Origin: DATLHO01 sp035539855
Lineage (GTDB): Bacteria > Bacteroidota > Ignavibacteria > OLB7
Length of the DNA stretch: 43,255 nucleotides
Assembly: GCA_035539855.1 (NCBI GenBank)
Contig: DATLHO010000330.1
Coordinates: 1 to 43,255, forward strand
Reading direction: 5' to 3'
The notes under the pieces were generated by a model. That model did not search any database. It saw nothing but the letters and a program-made list of their open reading frames with translations, and was not told where the DNA came from. Positions 32,413 through 41,612 of this stretch are shown in pieces. The translations under genes were made by a program, and so were the position numbers. Within the stretch, counting starts at the first letter, position 1. Each line of letters starts with the position of its first letter.

Positions 32413-34757
32413 TCGCTCCAGTCGGCCTCCTCGAGATTGCAGAGCACTGACTCGAAATCGTTGAAGATCACTTTCTCCGGTTTCGCCGGCAGCAGCAGCT
32501 CGAACTCGGTGCGCGGTCCCTGCACCGGCCGCCGGCCACGGCTGACGCGCCCTCCGCCGAAGTCGATCGAGAGCATCGGGTAGGAGCGGAAGTCCGCCGG
32601 CACGTCGCTCGCCTCGACGCGACACTTCAGGAGGTACTTGCCATCGGGAGTCTCACGGACGACGTGCGAGAAGCGATACGTCGGGATCGAGGTGCCGAAG
32701 ATCCACTGCTGGAAGAACCAGTCGAGCTTCGCTCCCGCGTGCTTCTCGGCGACGCGCTGGAAGTCGCGCGTGCTGGCGCGACGGCCCGCGTAGCTGGCGT
32801 AGAACTCGCGCATCATCGAACGGTACTTCTCGTCGCTCAGCGTGTTCGGATCGATCATGAGCACGCGCAGCATGTGCAGCACCCACGCGCCCTTCTTGTA
32901 GATGATCAGGTTGTAGTCGCCGGAGGTCGTGCTCGAGTTCGTGCGGTAGCCGAGCCAGATCGGCCCCGCCTCCTGTCCCTTGCCGAAGAGCGACTTGCGG
33001 TTGTCGACGATCTCCTGGCGATAGAACCGGAGCCAGTCGAAGAACATGGCGTTGTTCTTCAGGACTGCCTGCACGTACATCAGTCCCGAATACGAGGCGA
33101 ATCCCTCGCTGATCCACTGGTCGTGGTAGCTCGCGTAGTCGACGCCGATCCCCCACCACTGATGGGCCACCTCGTGGGCGCGGAAGAACTCGTTGAAGCC
33201 CTCGCGCTTGATCTCCGAGGCGCGCTCGATCCGGTCGGCGAGATTGCCCTCGAACGTGAGCCACGACAGGTGAATGAGTCCGGGGAAGGCCTCTCCGTGT
33301 CCGAACGGGATCTGCGTTGCCGAGTAGTACGGCGCCCGCGACGGACCGTAGAGATGCTGGAAGAATCGAACGCTGTTCTCGACGTCCCAGGCGACCTGCG
33401 TCGCGACGCTCTTGGACATCTCCTTGTCGCGCAGCACGACGATCGGCGGCAGCGAGTCGGGGGTGACCTTCGTCTCGTAGAAGTAGCCGATGTTGAACGA
33501 GACGTTGCGCGACGGCTCCGGCAGCGTCCAGCGCGAGGTCACGGTTCCATCGCCGTTGTCGACCGGTTCGCCGGCGGGCTGTCCGGCCGAGGCGAAGAGG
33601 AACTGATCGGGCGTCGTGTACGTGAGCTCGAATGGCGCCTTGTGCATGAAGTCGTGCCTGGGGTACCACATGCTCGAGGTCTTCAGGTAGACGGTGTTGT
33701 ACTGCCTGCCGAGCGGCTCGCCGTGCGTATGGAGCACGAGCGATGCGCGCTCACCCCGCGCGAGCGCCTTGGTGTTGCGCACCCAGACGATCGAGCTTCC
33801 CCTGGCGCGCCGCACCTCGGCGGGCTCGCCGCTGCTCCAGCGCAATGAGTCGACAGCGAGATCGGACGTGAGATGGAAGTACGTCCACCGCACGCTGTCG
33901 CGAGCCATCGTGATGTCGATGTCGTAGCGCGCGCTGAAGGTGAGGTCCTTCGCGATTCGCGTGTCGATCCGATAGCGATCGATCGTCAGGTCGTGCACCG
34001 GATCGGCGCCGTCGACGCCCGAGAGGTATTCGTCCTGCAGGTGATGGCGGTTGATGTCGTCGCGGCCGACGTCGTCGAGCGTCCACCGCGAGCGGCGGAG
34101 GAAGCCGATCTTCTCGTCGGCGAACGGATCGAGCTCGAAGTAGAGCCGGCCGTTCTTCTGGCCGTCGAACTGAGCGAAGAAGAGCCCGCCACCGTTGAGC
34201 ATTGCGCGCACGAACGAAGGCTCGAGCTCTCGCCGATCGCGATCGGCGACTGCGGCGACGAACTCCTCGACGGCGGTCGTCGCGGCATCGGGAACGGTCG
34301 TTGACCCGAACGTCGCGCGCGAGGCGAGCTCGCTCTCGGTGCGATCGGTGAACAGGATCACGAGCGACGTGAACGGCTCGGCCATTTCCTCGACGCCGTA
34401 GAAGCGCCGCAACTGCTCGCGCTCGACATCGATGGGTGGGCGATACCGGAACGTCCCGGTGCCGACGAACACGGCCGCGACGGTGCGGCCGTTGACGGGT
34501 CGGCAGAAGTACAGCTTCCCGCTCTCGAGCTGCAGCACACCGACGTCGCGCTGAAGGGTGATGCCGGCGACGGTCGCGCCGCGCGAGGGATCGACGGCCA
34601 GCGAGAGCATGCCGTCGACGACGGCGGTGAACGCCGAGTCGGCGCTGGCGATGCTGGGGAGAGCGCGATCGGATTGGGCGTGGGCGATCGATGCGAGCAT
34701 CGACAGCGCGAGTGCCACTGGAAGCGGTCCCGGAAACGGTCGGAGTGCCAGGTGCAT
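32409..34757 (-). CDS. M1-family zinc metallopeptidase with an unusual GAMEN-like motif
   Basis: From the ATG at 34757 (TGAGG six bases upstream) this is 782 residues with a signal peptide (MHLALRPFPGPLPVALALSM, cleaved near AHAQ). Residues about 470-700 form the M1 catalytic domain: zinc motif HEVAHQWWG (H528, E529, H532) and WISEGFASYS with E551, the exact HExxH-x18-E spacing of M1 peptidases. The usual GAMEN exopeptidase motif is replaced by GHGEAFPGL (486-494), which keeps the glutamate. The large N-terminal region (about 30-320) does not match a domain I recognise. It is exported, probably to the periplasm or surface, and may process peptides for a TonB-linked receptor. Confidence 0.85.
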   Translation of the reverse strand: MHLALRPFPGPLPVALALSMLASIAHAQSDRALPSIASADSAFTAVVDGMLSLAVDPSRGATVAGITLQRDVGVLQLESGKLYFCRPVNGRTVAAVFVGTGTFRYRPPIDVEREQLRRFYGVEEMAEPFTSLVILFTDRTESELASRATFGSTTVPDAATTAVEEFVAAVADRDRRELEPSFVRAMLNGGGLFFAQFDGQKNGRLYFELDPFADEKIGFLRRSRWTLDDVGRDDINRHHLQDEYLSGVDGADPVHDLTIDRYRIDTRIAKDLTFSARYDIDITMARDSVRWTYFHLTSDLAVDSLRWSSGEPAEVRRARGSSIVWVRNTKALARGERASLVLHTHGEPLGRQYNTVYLKTSSMWYPRHDFMHKAPFELTYTTPDQFLFASAGQPAGEPVDNGDGTVTSRWTLPEPSRNVSFNIGYFYETKVTPDSLPPIVVLRDKEMSKSVATQVAWDVENSVRFFQHLYGPSRAPYYSATQIPFGHGEAFPGLIHLSWLTFEGNLADRIERASEIKREGFNEFFRAHEVAHQWWGIGVDYASYHDQWISEGFASYSGLMYVQAVLKNNAMFFDWLRFYRQEIVDNRKSLFGKGQEAGPIWLGYRTNSSTTSGDYNLIIYKKGAWVLHMLRVLMIDPNTLSDEKYRSMMREFYASYAGRRASTRDFQRVAEKHAGAKLDWFFQQWIFGTSIPTYRFSHVVRETPDGKYLLKCRVEASDVPADFRSYPMLSIDFGGGRVSRGRRPVQGPRTEFELLLPAKPEKVIFNDFESVLCNLEEADWSE

Positions 34758-34845
34758 GGCAGGCCTCAGGGGTGGAACGGAGGGATTGGGAATCGCCTGG
34801 GGGACGGTTCGAGGTGCCCCAAGATACGAACCCACCGCGCCACGC

Positions 34846-36006
34846 CTACTCCTCGGCCACGTTGAAGACGACCCCCTCGCGCGCGAGCTCGACGACGAGC
34901 TCCTCGAAGAGCTGATCGACGACGACGAGCTCGCTGGTGACGACGCCCGTCGCGGTGATCGCGCCGCGGCCGATCATCCGGGCGACGATCGCGCCGGTGA
35001 ACGCGGTCGTCCGCGCCATCGACGTGAATCCCCTGGCGCGATCGATCCGATCGACCATGTCGGCGCGCCGCATCACGCGGCGACCATCCTTCGTGCCGTG
35101 GACGTCGACGCGGAAGAGCGTGATGTCTCCCTCGCCGTCGCGCAGTCTCACGTGCGGATAGAGCACCGCATCGAGCAGCGCCTTCGGCGCGACCGCCACG
35201 CCGGCGACGTCGACCGGAACCGTCGAGAGCATCCCCATCTCCTTGAGCATCGTGATCCGCTCGGCGTAGCCCGGCCAGCGGATCGTCTTCTGCGATGCGG
35301 CATGCAGGGCGGTGAACTCCGGCAGATCGAGGATCCACGGCAGCACGCCCTCGTGCCATGCCTCGAGGCGGCCGATGCCCGGGAAGTCGACCACTTCGGC
35401 CTCGGAGTAGCGCGCGGCGAGCTGCGGACGGCACTCGTGCACGACGAGGGCGTCGGCCTCGCGCAGAGGCATCTCGCGCCCGCCGAAGACGATGCGGTAG
35501 CCGAGCGGTCCGCTCGGCACCTCGGGAACGCCGCCGACCTTGATGTGCAGCTCGGAGATCTCGTCGAGACCGATGGCCAGGTGCCGCGCCCAGATCTCGG
35601 TCAGACCGGGCTCGAGACCGGCGCCGAGCACCACCAGCGTCGAGGTCTCATCGGCCCTCGCCCGCAGATGCGGGATGTCGTCGTCGGCGGGAATCGCCAG
35701 GTCGACGAATGGCGTGCGCGCGTCGAGCGCGGCATCGAGCGCGAGCATGCTCGCCGACCACGGCAGCGCGCCGAGGGCGACGTCGTGATCGCGAATGAGC
35801 GCGACCGTCTCGTCGCGATTGGAGAGCTCGAGCAGCACCGTATGAAGGCGCGTGACATCCGTGACGCGCTCGAGATGGGCGCGCGCGGACTCGAGCTGCA
35901 GTGGATCGCGGTCGGCGAGGGTGACGCGGCTGACGCCGTCATCGAGCAGGGCATTGTAGGCGGCAGCCGGTCCCATCAGGCCGGCGCCGAGAATCAGAAT
36001 TCGCAT
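34846..36006 (-). CDS. Saccharopine dehydrogenase-like NAD(P)-dependent oxidoreductase
   Basis: This 386-residue protein opens with a dinucleotide-binding motif (MRILILGAGLMGPAAAYNAL) and continues with VTLADRDPLQLESARAHLER and VALGALPWSASMLALDAALD, the layout of saccharopine dehydrogenase and L-lysine 6-dehydrogenase relatives. The second domain contains GAGLEPGLTEIWARHLA, common to this family. The true substrate cannot be fixed from sequence; lysine 6-dehydrogenase and saccharopine reductase are the best guesses. It lies 88 bases upstream of the M1 peptidase gene, on the same strand, and 49 bases after the receptor gene, so the three may be one unit. Confidence 0.78.
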   Translation of the reverse strand: MRILILGAGLMGPAAAYNALLDDGVSRVTLADRDPLQLESARAHLERVTDVTRLHTVLLELSNRDETVALIRDHDVALGALPWSASMLALDAALDARTPFVDLAIPADDDIPHLRARADETSTLVVLGAGLEPGLTEIWARHLAIGLDEISELHIKVGGVPEVPSGPLGYRIVFGGREMPLREADALVVHECRPQLAARYSEAEVVDFPGIGRLEAWHEGVLPWILDLPEFTALHAASQKTIRWPGYAERITMLKEMGMLSTVPVDVAGVAVAPKALLDAVLYPHVRLRDGEGDITLFRVDVHGTKDGRRVMRRADMVDRIDRARGFTSMARTTAFTGAIVARMIGRGAITATGVVTSELVVVDQLFEELVVELAREGVVFNVAEE

Positions 36007-36055
36007 CGCGGAAGATACGGCGGCTCCTGCGTGTGGGAATCGCCGGCCGGGCTCC

Positions 36056-38341
36056 TTAGAACTCCGCCGACACGCCGATCGACGGCAGGATGCCGATCGC
36101 GGCCTCCGGCGACTCCGCGGCCCGCAGTCGGGGATTCCATCGCGGCGCCTCGGGGTTGCGGCGGTCGTAGATGTTCTGGATGTCGATGTACGTGATCAGG
36201 TTGATCGAGCCGAGCGGCCAGCGCCGGTCGAGCCGCAGGTCGAGCGCGTGCGATGGACCGAGGCGCAGCGAGTTGTACTCCGCGGTGCGCTGGTAGCCGA
36301 ACGTCGCGTCGCCCGTCGAGTCGATCGGCGAGTAGGGGCGACCCGTCGAGAAGCGGAAGCGCACGCCGAGCTCCCAGTGATCGTCGAAGCGATATCCGCC
36401 GCTGATGTTGGCGATCACGCGCTGGTCGAAGCGGCCGGGACGCTCGACACCGTCGGCCGCGGTGAACAGCGAGTGGCCGTAGGAGAGGCTCGCCGTGCCG
36501 AACCATGCGGTCTCCGAGAGCTTCTTCTGCAGCACGAGCTCGGCACCGTACGCGCGTCCGGAGCCCTCGCTCGACAGCGGCTCGAGGCCGAACGAGGCGA
36601 AGCCCTCCTCCGCGCCTCCGAAGTCGGCGCCGACGTTGGCGAGCACCAGGTACGGCCGGTCGACGGCCGTGGGATAATCGTCGTAGCGCTTGTAGTAGCC
36701 CTCGAGGCTTACGCGCAGATCGTCCTCGATCAAGCGATCGATGCCCACGACCGCAACGTCGGCGCGGATCTGCTCGAGCGCACGGTTGGCCGGGTCGCCG
36801 ACGAGCCACACGTACGACGGCGCCTGGTGATAACGGCCGAGGGCCAGCGTCGCGCGCGAGAGCTCGTCGAGGCGCACCGAGAACGATCCCCTGATCGAGG
36901 GAACGACCGTCGTCTCGATGCCCGAGAAGTAGTCCGCCCGCGCGCCGAGCGTCGCGGTCGCCGCGTCGCCGAAGCGGTGGACGACCTGGGCGTAGGCGCC
37001 GGCCTTGTAGAAGCGGTCCTCCGGAGCGACGTCGAATGTCTCGCCCATGCGCTGCATGAAGATCTCCGCTGCGAAGTCGATGCCGCGGCCCTGTACGCCG
37101 GCGCTGACCTCGGTCGAGGGATCGAGGGCGACCGACGCGTCGAAGCGGGCGCTGAGCTCGCGCTCGCTCGCGATGTTCGCGAAGACCGGCTGCAGCAGCG
37201 AGTCGGTCTGGCGGAATCGGTAGTCGACCGACGTCACGCCGAGCGTCGTCGAGAGATAGCCGCTTCCGAACAGGTGCCGCCAGTTGACGCCGCCGATGAT
37301 CTGGTTCTGTGAGTTGTCGAGGATCCGCGAGTTCTTGAAGCGCTCCTCGGCGTCGCGGTTGAACGTGCGCACGCGGTCGATCGCGCCGATGGACATCAGC
37401 GAGACGCGATCGGTCTGCGACGGCCTCCAGGAGACCTTCGTGAGGAAGTCCCAGTACTCCGGAACGAACGATAGGCCGGCGGCCCGAAAGATCAGATCGA
37501 GGTAGCTGCGGCGGGCGGATCCGAGGATCTCGGCGTCCTCGCCGAGCGGACCCTCGACGTTGATGCCGAACTGTGTCGCCGAGAGCGTCGCCTTCCCGCC
37601 GAAGCGATCGCTGCGGCCGTCGCGCAGGTCGATGTCGAGCACGCTCGAGGCGCGGTCGCCGTACGGCGCCGGGAAGCCTCCCGTCGAGAAGCTGATGTCG
37701 TCAACGAAATCGAGGTTGATGTACGACAGCGGACCGCCGCCCGAGCCCTGTGTTCCGAAGTGGTTGATGTTCGGGACCTCGACGCCGTCGATGAGGTAGA
37801 GATTCTCCGACGGTCCCCCGCCGCGCACGAGCAGATCGTTGCGGGCATTGGAGACCTGGGCGACGCCGGGCAGCGCCGAGATCGCGCGGACGACGTCCTC
37901 GAATCCACCGGGAAGCCGGCGGATCTCCTCGTTGCCGAGCTCGCGCGTGCTGGTGGCGGTCGCGGTGCGGTCGGCGAAGTAGTCGGGCCTGACGACGACC
38001 TCGCCGGTCTCGACGGCGCGCTCGACGAGGTCGACCTCGACGCTCACCGGGCGCACCGGGGTAACGACGATGTCGGTGCGCACGCTCGGCTCATAGCCGA
38101 TCGAAGAGATCCGGAGCGAGTACGTGCCCGCGGGCAGTGACAACGTGAAGGCGCCCCCGGTGCGCGTGACCGCGCCGAACCGCGTGCCGACGACCTCGAC
38201 GCTGGCGCCGATGACCGGCTGCTCGGTCGCGCGATCGAAGACGCGGCCCTCGATCGCGCCCCGGCGCTCGGGCTCCTGCGCGAGGCCGAGTGTGACGATG
38301 AAGGGAACGAGTGCGGCGCTGAAAGGAAGAAGTCTGTTCAT
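36056..38341 (-). CDS. TonB-dependent outer-membrane receptor (CarboxypepD_reg type)
   Basis: From the ATG at 38341 this is 761 residues with a signal peptide (MNRLLPFSAALVPFIVTLGL, cleaved near AQEPE). Residues about 28-110 form a CarboxypepD_reg-like domain (AIEGRVFDRATEQPVIGASV). The plug follows (about 130-230, with EIRRLPGGFEDVVRAISALP and VRGGGPSENLYLIDGVEVPN), then a 22-strand barrel ending in SIGVSAEF with the terminal phenylalanine needed for BamA. The substrate is unknown. It is smaller than SusC proteins and has no SusD neighbour, so it is not a classic polysaccharide locus. Repeats in its leader are described separately. Confidence 0.9.
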   Translation of the reverse strand: MNRLLPFSAALVPFIVTLGLAQEPERRGAIEGRVFDRATEQPVIGASVEVVGTRFGAVTRTGGAFTLSLPAGTYSLRISSIGYEPSVRTDIVVTPVRPVSVEVDLVERAVETGEVVVRPDYFADRTATATSTRELGNEEIRRLPGGFEDVVRAISALPGVAQVSNARNDLLVRGGGPSENLYLIDGVEVPNINHFGTQGSGGGPLSYINLDFVDDISFSTGGFPAPYGDRASSVLDIDLRDGRSDRFGGKATLSATQFGINVEGPLGEDAEILGSARRSYLDLIFRAAGLSFVPEYWDFLTKVSWRPSQTDRVSLMSIGAIDRVRTFNRDAEERFKNSRILDNSQNQIIGGVNWRHLFGSGYLSTTLGVTSVDYRFRQTDSLLQPVFANIASERELSARFDASVALDPSTEVSAGVQGRGIDFAAEIFMQRMGETFDVAPEDRFYKAGAYAQVVHRFGDAATATLGARADYFSGIETTVVPSIRGSFSVRLDELSRATLALGRYHQAPSYVWLVGDPANRALEQIRADVAVVGIDRLIEDDLRVSLEGYYKRYDDYPTAVDRPYLVLANVGADFGGAEEGFASFGLEPLSSEGSGRAYGAELVLQKKLSETAWFGTASLSYGHSLFTAADGVERPGRFDQRVIANISGGYRFDDHWELGVRFRFSTGRPYSPIDSTGDATFGYQRTAEYNSLRLGPSHALDLRLDRRWPLGSINLITYIDIQNIYDRRNPEAPRWNPRLRAAESPEAAIGILPSIGVSAEF

Positions 38342-38357
38342 CGGCGAGCCAGTGGGC

Positions 38358-38460
38358 TGCTCGCGGTTGCGAGCATGAATGCTGCTCGCGGTTGCGAGCA
38401 TGGATGCTGCCCGCGGTTGCGAGCATGGCTGCCCGCATGTGCGAGCCCGGGAGTTGCTCG
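38358..38460 (-). repeat. Tandem 25-base hairpin repeats upstream of the receptor gene
   Basis: Two perfect-spacing copies (38358-38382 and 38383-38407) differ at one base (TGCTCGCGGTTGCGAGCATG core). A third (38408-38429) is shortened by three bases, and two degenerate copies follow (38430-38454 and from 38455). Each full copy contains the inverted repeat GCTCGC/GCGAGC around GGTT, so the array can fold into a row of short hairpins. It lies between the start of the receptor gene (38341) and the previous gene (38504), and so is probably in the receptor mRNA leader. The role is not known. Confidence 0.7.
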
Positions 38461-38503
38461 CAGAGATACGGCGGCTTCGGCTGCCGCGGATCGTATCAAC
38501 AGG

Positions 38504-39790
38504 TTACGGTCGTGCGCCCTTCCTCGACACGACGATGATCGAGGCAGGCTTCCGGATGACGAGGTCGGTCTCGTCGACCTCGGGCTCGGATCCGGCCGGC
38601 CAGACCGCGACCCGGAGATGTTCGTCTCCCCGTCGGCCGCGGTCGTCCCAGTCGCGGATCGCCGCGACGAGTTCCTCCGCGGGACCGTGATTGGAGCCGT
38701 ACGACCGCACCATCAGCACGAAGCGCTCCTGCTCGGTCCCCTCGTCGAGTGTGCTGCCGGGCTCGCGCACGACGAGCGCGACGCCGTCGCGGTCGAGCGC
38801 GCCGTAGGTGGCGAGCTGGCGCCCAGGCGCCAGGAAAAGCGCGGGGATCTGAGTGGTCTCCAGCGCCTGCTCGGTGACGGCGATCCAGAACGTGTGCGGC
38901 ACCTGCAGCGCGATGCTCCCGAGCAGGCGAAGCGCGACCTCGCGCGGCGCCGCCGTTACGCCCGTCGCGTAATCGACGAAGTCGCCGCCGATCGTTCTCC
39001 ACACTGCCGCGCCGTCGATTGTTGACGGATCGTCGAGCTCCGGATGCAGCGCCACCTTCGGCACTCCGCCGAGCAGAAGCGGCTCGGAATCATCACCCGA
39101 GTGCGCGCCGCGCAGCGCGACGAACCGGCAGTCGATGCTCGACTGGCTCTCGAGATGCCCGTCGACCCAGCGCAGCGCGAGCGACTTCTGGGCGTCGCCG
39201 ATCAGCGACAGCGGAACGACCAGCACGCCGTCGGCGGCAAGCTGCGCGGGCCAGGCCGGAGGAATGTCGGGACAGCCGACGGTGACGAGGATGCGATCGA
39301 ACGGTGCCTCCGGCGGATATCCCGCCGACCCATCGGCGGTCACCGCCAGCACGTCATCGTAGCCGGCCGCATGCAGGGCCCCGCGAGCGGCGGCGACGAG
39401 ATCCTCGTCGATGTCGATCGTGACGACACGGCCCTCTTCGCCGACGATGTGACGCAGCACCGCCGCGTTGTAGCCGGTGGCCGCGCCGATCTCGAGTACT
39501 CGGTGCCCGGGCCGCAGATCGAGCTGATCGATCATCAGGCCCATCAGCGACGGCTGGGTCGAGGAGCTGATCGGCATCTTCCGCTCGTCCCAGGCGGTGC
39601 CGATGGCCTTGTCGGTGTAGACCTCGGCGACGTCGATCGTCGGCAGGAACAGATGCCGCGGCACCGCGCGCAGCGCGCGCTCGACGAGCGGGTTGTCGAA
39701 CGGTCTGGCCGCGACGATTGCGTCGACCATCGCCTGATGAAGGTCGTCGATCTCCTGCGGCGAGTATGTCCGCGGCCCTGTCTCGTCCAT
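38504..39790 (-). CDS. Protein-L-isoaspartate methyltransferase-like protein with long C-terminal extension
   Basis: This 428-residue protein is about twice the length of Pcm. Residues about 20-215 contain the PCMT domain: RHLFLPTIDVAEVYTDKAIG, SSTQPSLMGLMIDQL, the SAM motif VLEIGAATGYNAAVL, VVTIDIDEDLVAAARGAL and FDRILVTVGCPDIPPAW. The C-terminal half (about 216-428) has no motif I recognise. Long PCMT-like proteins with C-terminal parts are known, some in RiPP clusters, but there is no precursor-like gene here. The start has AGGAAG five bases upstream. It begins nine bases after kmo ends. It probably repairs isoaspartate, but a modifying role on another substrate is possible. Confidence 0.82.
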   Translation of the reverse strand: MDETGPRTYSPQEIDDLHQAMVDAIVAARPFDNPLVERALRAVPRHLFLPTIDVAEVYTDKAIGTAWDERKMPISSSTQPSLMGLMIDQLDLRPGHRVLEIGAATGYNAAVLRHIVGEEGRVVTIDIDEDLVAAARGALHAAGYDDVLAVTADGSAGYPPEAPFDRILVTVGCPDIPPAWPAQLAADGVLVVPLSLIGDAQKSLALRWVDGHLESQSSIDCRFVALRGAHSGDDSEPLLLGGVPKVALHPELDDPSTIDGAAVWRTIGGDFVDYATGVTAAPREVALRLLGSIALQVPHTFWIAVTEQALETTQIPALFLAPGRQLATYGALDRDGVALVVREPGSTLDEGTEQERFVLMVRSYGSNHGPAEELVAAIRDWDDRGRRGDEHLRVAVWPAGSEPEVDETDLVIRKPASIIVVSRKGARP

Positions 39791-39799
39791 GCTCGCTTC

Positions 39800-41140
39800 C
39801 TAGTGCTCGCCGAAGAGGATCGTCTCGACCCGCTCGGCTCCCATCGCGATGGCGTTCTCGACGACGTCGTAGCCGACCTCGTCGAGCATCAGGTCCTGCT
39901 GCCGGGCGCGCTCGGCGGCTTCGGAGTACGGAATGGTGCTGAAGGTGACCATGCTGTACAGAGGGATCCACCGATCGGGGAACATGTCGTGCAGCGCCGC
40001 ATCGATGCGCTTCTTCTGAAGGAAGCGCGGATCGACGACCTTCGAGCGCATCTCGACGAAGTTCGCCAGCGCGAGGTCGGCGATCGCGTCGGTGTCGGGC
40101 TTGCGGCGGTTGTAGAACGTCCGGATGAGCATGCCCCAGTCGTCGATCGACTCCATGAGCTGGTCGAAGACGAAGACGTCCTCGAAGCAGGCGTTCATTC
40201 CCTGTCCGTAGAACGGCACGATCGCGTGCGCGGCATCGCCCATCAGCAGCGCCCAGTCGTTGAAGTGCCACGGCCCGCAGTGCACTGTCGCCAGGCCGGA
40301 GGTCGGGTTGCCGTGCCAGTCCTCGAGCAGCGTCGGCATCATCGGCAGGGCGTCGCGGTAGTACTGTTCGAAGTACGCGGTGACGGCCTCGTCGCTGCGA
40401 ATCGTCTCGAAGCTGTGCTCGCCGGTCATCGGCGCGAAGATCGTGCACGTGAACGTGCCGTCCGGATTCGGAAGCGCGATCATCATGAAGTCGTGACGCG
40501 GCCAGATGTGCAGCGCGTTCGGATCCATCCGATGACTTCCGTCGGGATTCGCCGGGATCGAAAGCTCCTTGTACCCGTGCTCGAGCCACTCGACGTCGGC
40601 GCGGAATCCCGGCACGCGCTCCTCGAAGGCCTCGCGCAGCGCCGAGTTGGCGCCGTCGGTCGCGATGAGCTTCGTGACCGCGACCTCGCGCGTCTCGCCG
40701 GTGCGGTCGTCGGCCAGCGTGATCACGCGACGCTCCAAATCGACGCCGACGCAGCGCTGGTTGAAGTGGAACGAGATGCCCCCGCAGCGGTCCGCCGCGT
40801 TCATCAGCTCGATGTTCAATCCCGAGCGCGAGACCGAGTTGATCGCCTGACCGTCGGTGCCGTAGGGCTGCAGTCCGGTCTCCCCCTCGACGTCGTGGAT
40901 CATCCGGCCGAGCATCGGGATCGCGTCGGCGAGCACCTCGTCGGCGATGCCGGTCGCTTCGAGCGCGTGAATGCCGCGCGTCGATAGCGCGAGATTGATC
41001 GAGCGTCCGCGCTCGACGCTCGTCAGTCGCATGTCGCCGCGACGCTCGTAGACGTCGACGGTGAAGCCCCGCTTGGCGAGATAGACGGCGAGCAGCGGAC
41101 CGGTCAGGCCGGCGCCCAGTATCGTGACGTGTTTCTTCAT
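39800..41140 (-). CDS. kmo: Kynurenine 3-monooxygenase
   Basis: Kmo hydroxylates L-kynurenine to 3-hydroxykynurenine with FAD and NADPH. The 446-residue protein has the FAD motif VTILGAGLTGPLLAVYLAKR, the family-specific RGRSINLALSTRGIHALE and the second FAD motif LLMGDAAHAIVPFYGQGMNA followed by FEDVFVFDQL. Length and motifs match the KMO family closely. It works with kynU (41613) to make 3-hydroxyanthranilate, the precursor for NAD. No tryptophan dioxygenase, formamidase or 3-hydroxyanthranilate dioxygenase gene is in the window. It is separated from csaA by 118 bases, and pcm follows by nine bases. Confidence 0.94.
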   Translation of the reverse strand: MKKHVTILGAGLTGPLLAVYLAKRGFTVDVYERRGDMRLTSVERGRSINLALSTRGIHALEATGIADEVLADAIPMLGRMIHDVEGETGLQPYGTDGQAINSVSRSGLNIELMNAADRCGGISFHFNQRCVGVDLERRVITLADDRTGETREVAVTKLIATDGANSALREAFEERVPGFRADVEWLEHGYKELSIPANPDGSHRMDPNALHIWPRHDFMMIALPNPDGTFTCTIFAPMTGEHSFETIRSDEAVTAYFEQYYRDALPMMPTLLEDWHGNPTSGLATVHCGPWHFNDWALLMGDAAHAIVPFYGQGMNACFEDVFVFDQLMESIDDWGMLIRTFYNRRKPDTDAIADLALANFVEMRSKVVDPRFLQKKRIDAALHDMFPDRWIPLYSMVTFSTIPYSEAAERARQQDLMLDEVGYDVVENAIAMGAERVETILFGEH

Positions 41141-41258
41141 TGTCTGCGTACGTCGATGTAATTGCGCGGGACGTCGCCCGCTCTTCGGCCTCGTGTGAAG
41201 CGCACTCGCAGGCCGCCGTCAGTCGAGGCCGTGTTCCCGGTGACGGCCTGTCGCGCCG

Positions 41259-41600
41259 TCACGCCAGTCGCGTTCCGTTCGGCACCGCCCGCTCGGGCAT
41301 CGCGAGCACGACACCATCGGCCGCGACGAATCCCGTTACGAGCACCTCCGAAACGAACGGCCCGATCTGCTTCGGCGGGAAGTTCGTCACGCACAGCACC
41401 TGCCGTCCGATGAGATCATCCGGCGCATACAGCGCCGTGATCTGCGCGCTCGAGCGCCGGATGCCGAGCTCCTCGCCGAGGTCGACCCACAGTTTCAACG
41501 CCGGCCGGCGCGCCTCCGCGAAGGGCTCCACGCGAACGATCGTTCCCACGCGCAGCTCGACGCGCTCGAAATCTCTCCAGTCGATCGTCTCGCCATCCAC
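41259..41600 (-). CDS. csaA: CsaA-like tRNA-binding/chaperone domain protein
   Basis: This 113-residue protein is a single OB-fold tRNA-binding domain of the CsaA type (Trbp111-like): FERVELRVGTIVRVEPFAEA, LKLWVDLGEELGIRRSSAQI, LIGRQVLCVTNFPPKQIGPF and SEVLVTGFVAADGVVLAMPE. CsaA is described as an export-related chaperone in Bacillus. It lies between kynU and kmo with 12 bases to kynU, so it is co-transcribed with kynurenine genes. The reason is unknown; it could be a neutral passenger. Confidence 0.88.
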   Translation of the reverse strand: MDGETIDWRDFERVELRVGTIVRVEPFAEARRPALKLWVDLGEELGIRRSSAQITALYAPDDLIGRQVLCVTNFPPKQIGPFVSEVLVTGFVAADGVVLAMPERAVPNGTRLA

Positions 41601-41612
41601 GCGGGCTCCGGT

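Noticed and set aside
36056..38341. SusCD-type polysaccharide utilisation locus
   Set aside because: The receptor is shorter than SusC proteins, no SusD-like lipoprotein or glycoside hydrolase gene lies near it.
38358..38460. CRISPR-like repeats
   Set aside because: Units are tandem without spacers and there are no cas genes; they are better described as hairpin repeats.
41226..41249. Hairpin AGGCCGT/ACGGCCT between csaA and kmo
   Set aside because: Seven pairs with a ten-base loop and no T-run is close to chance in this GC-rich sequence.
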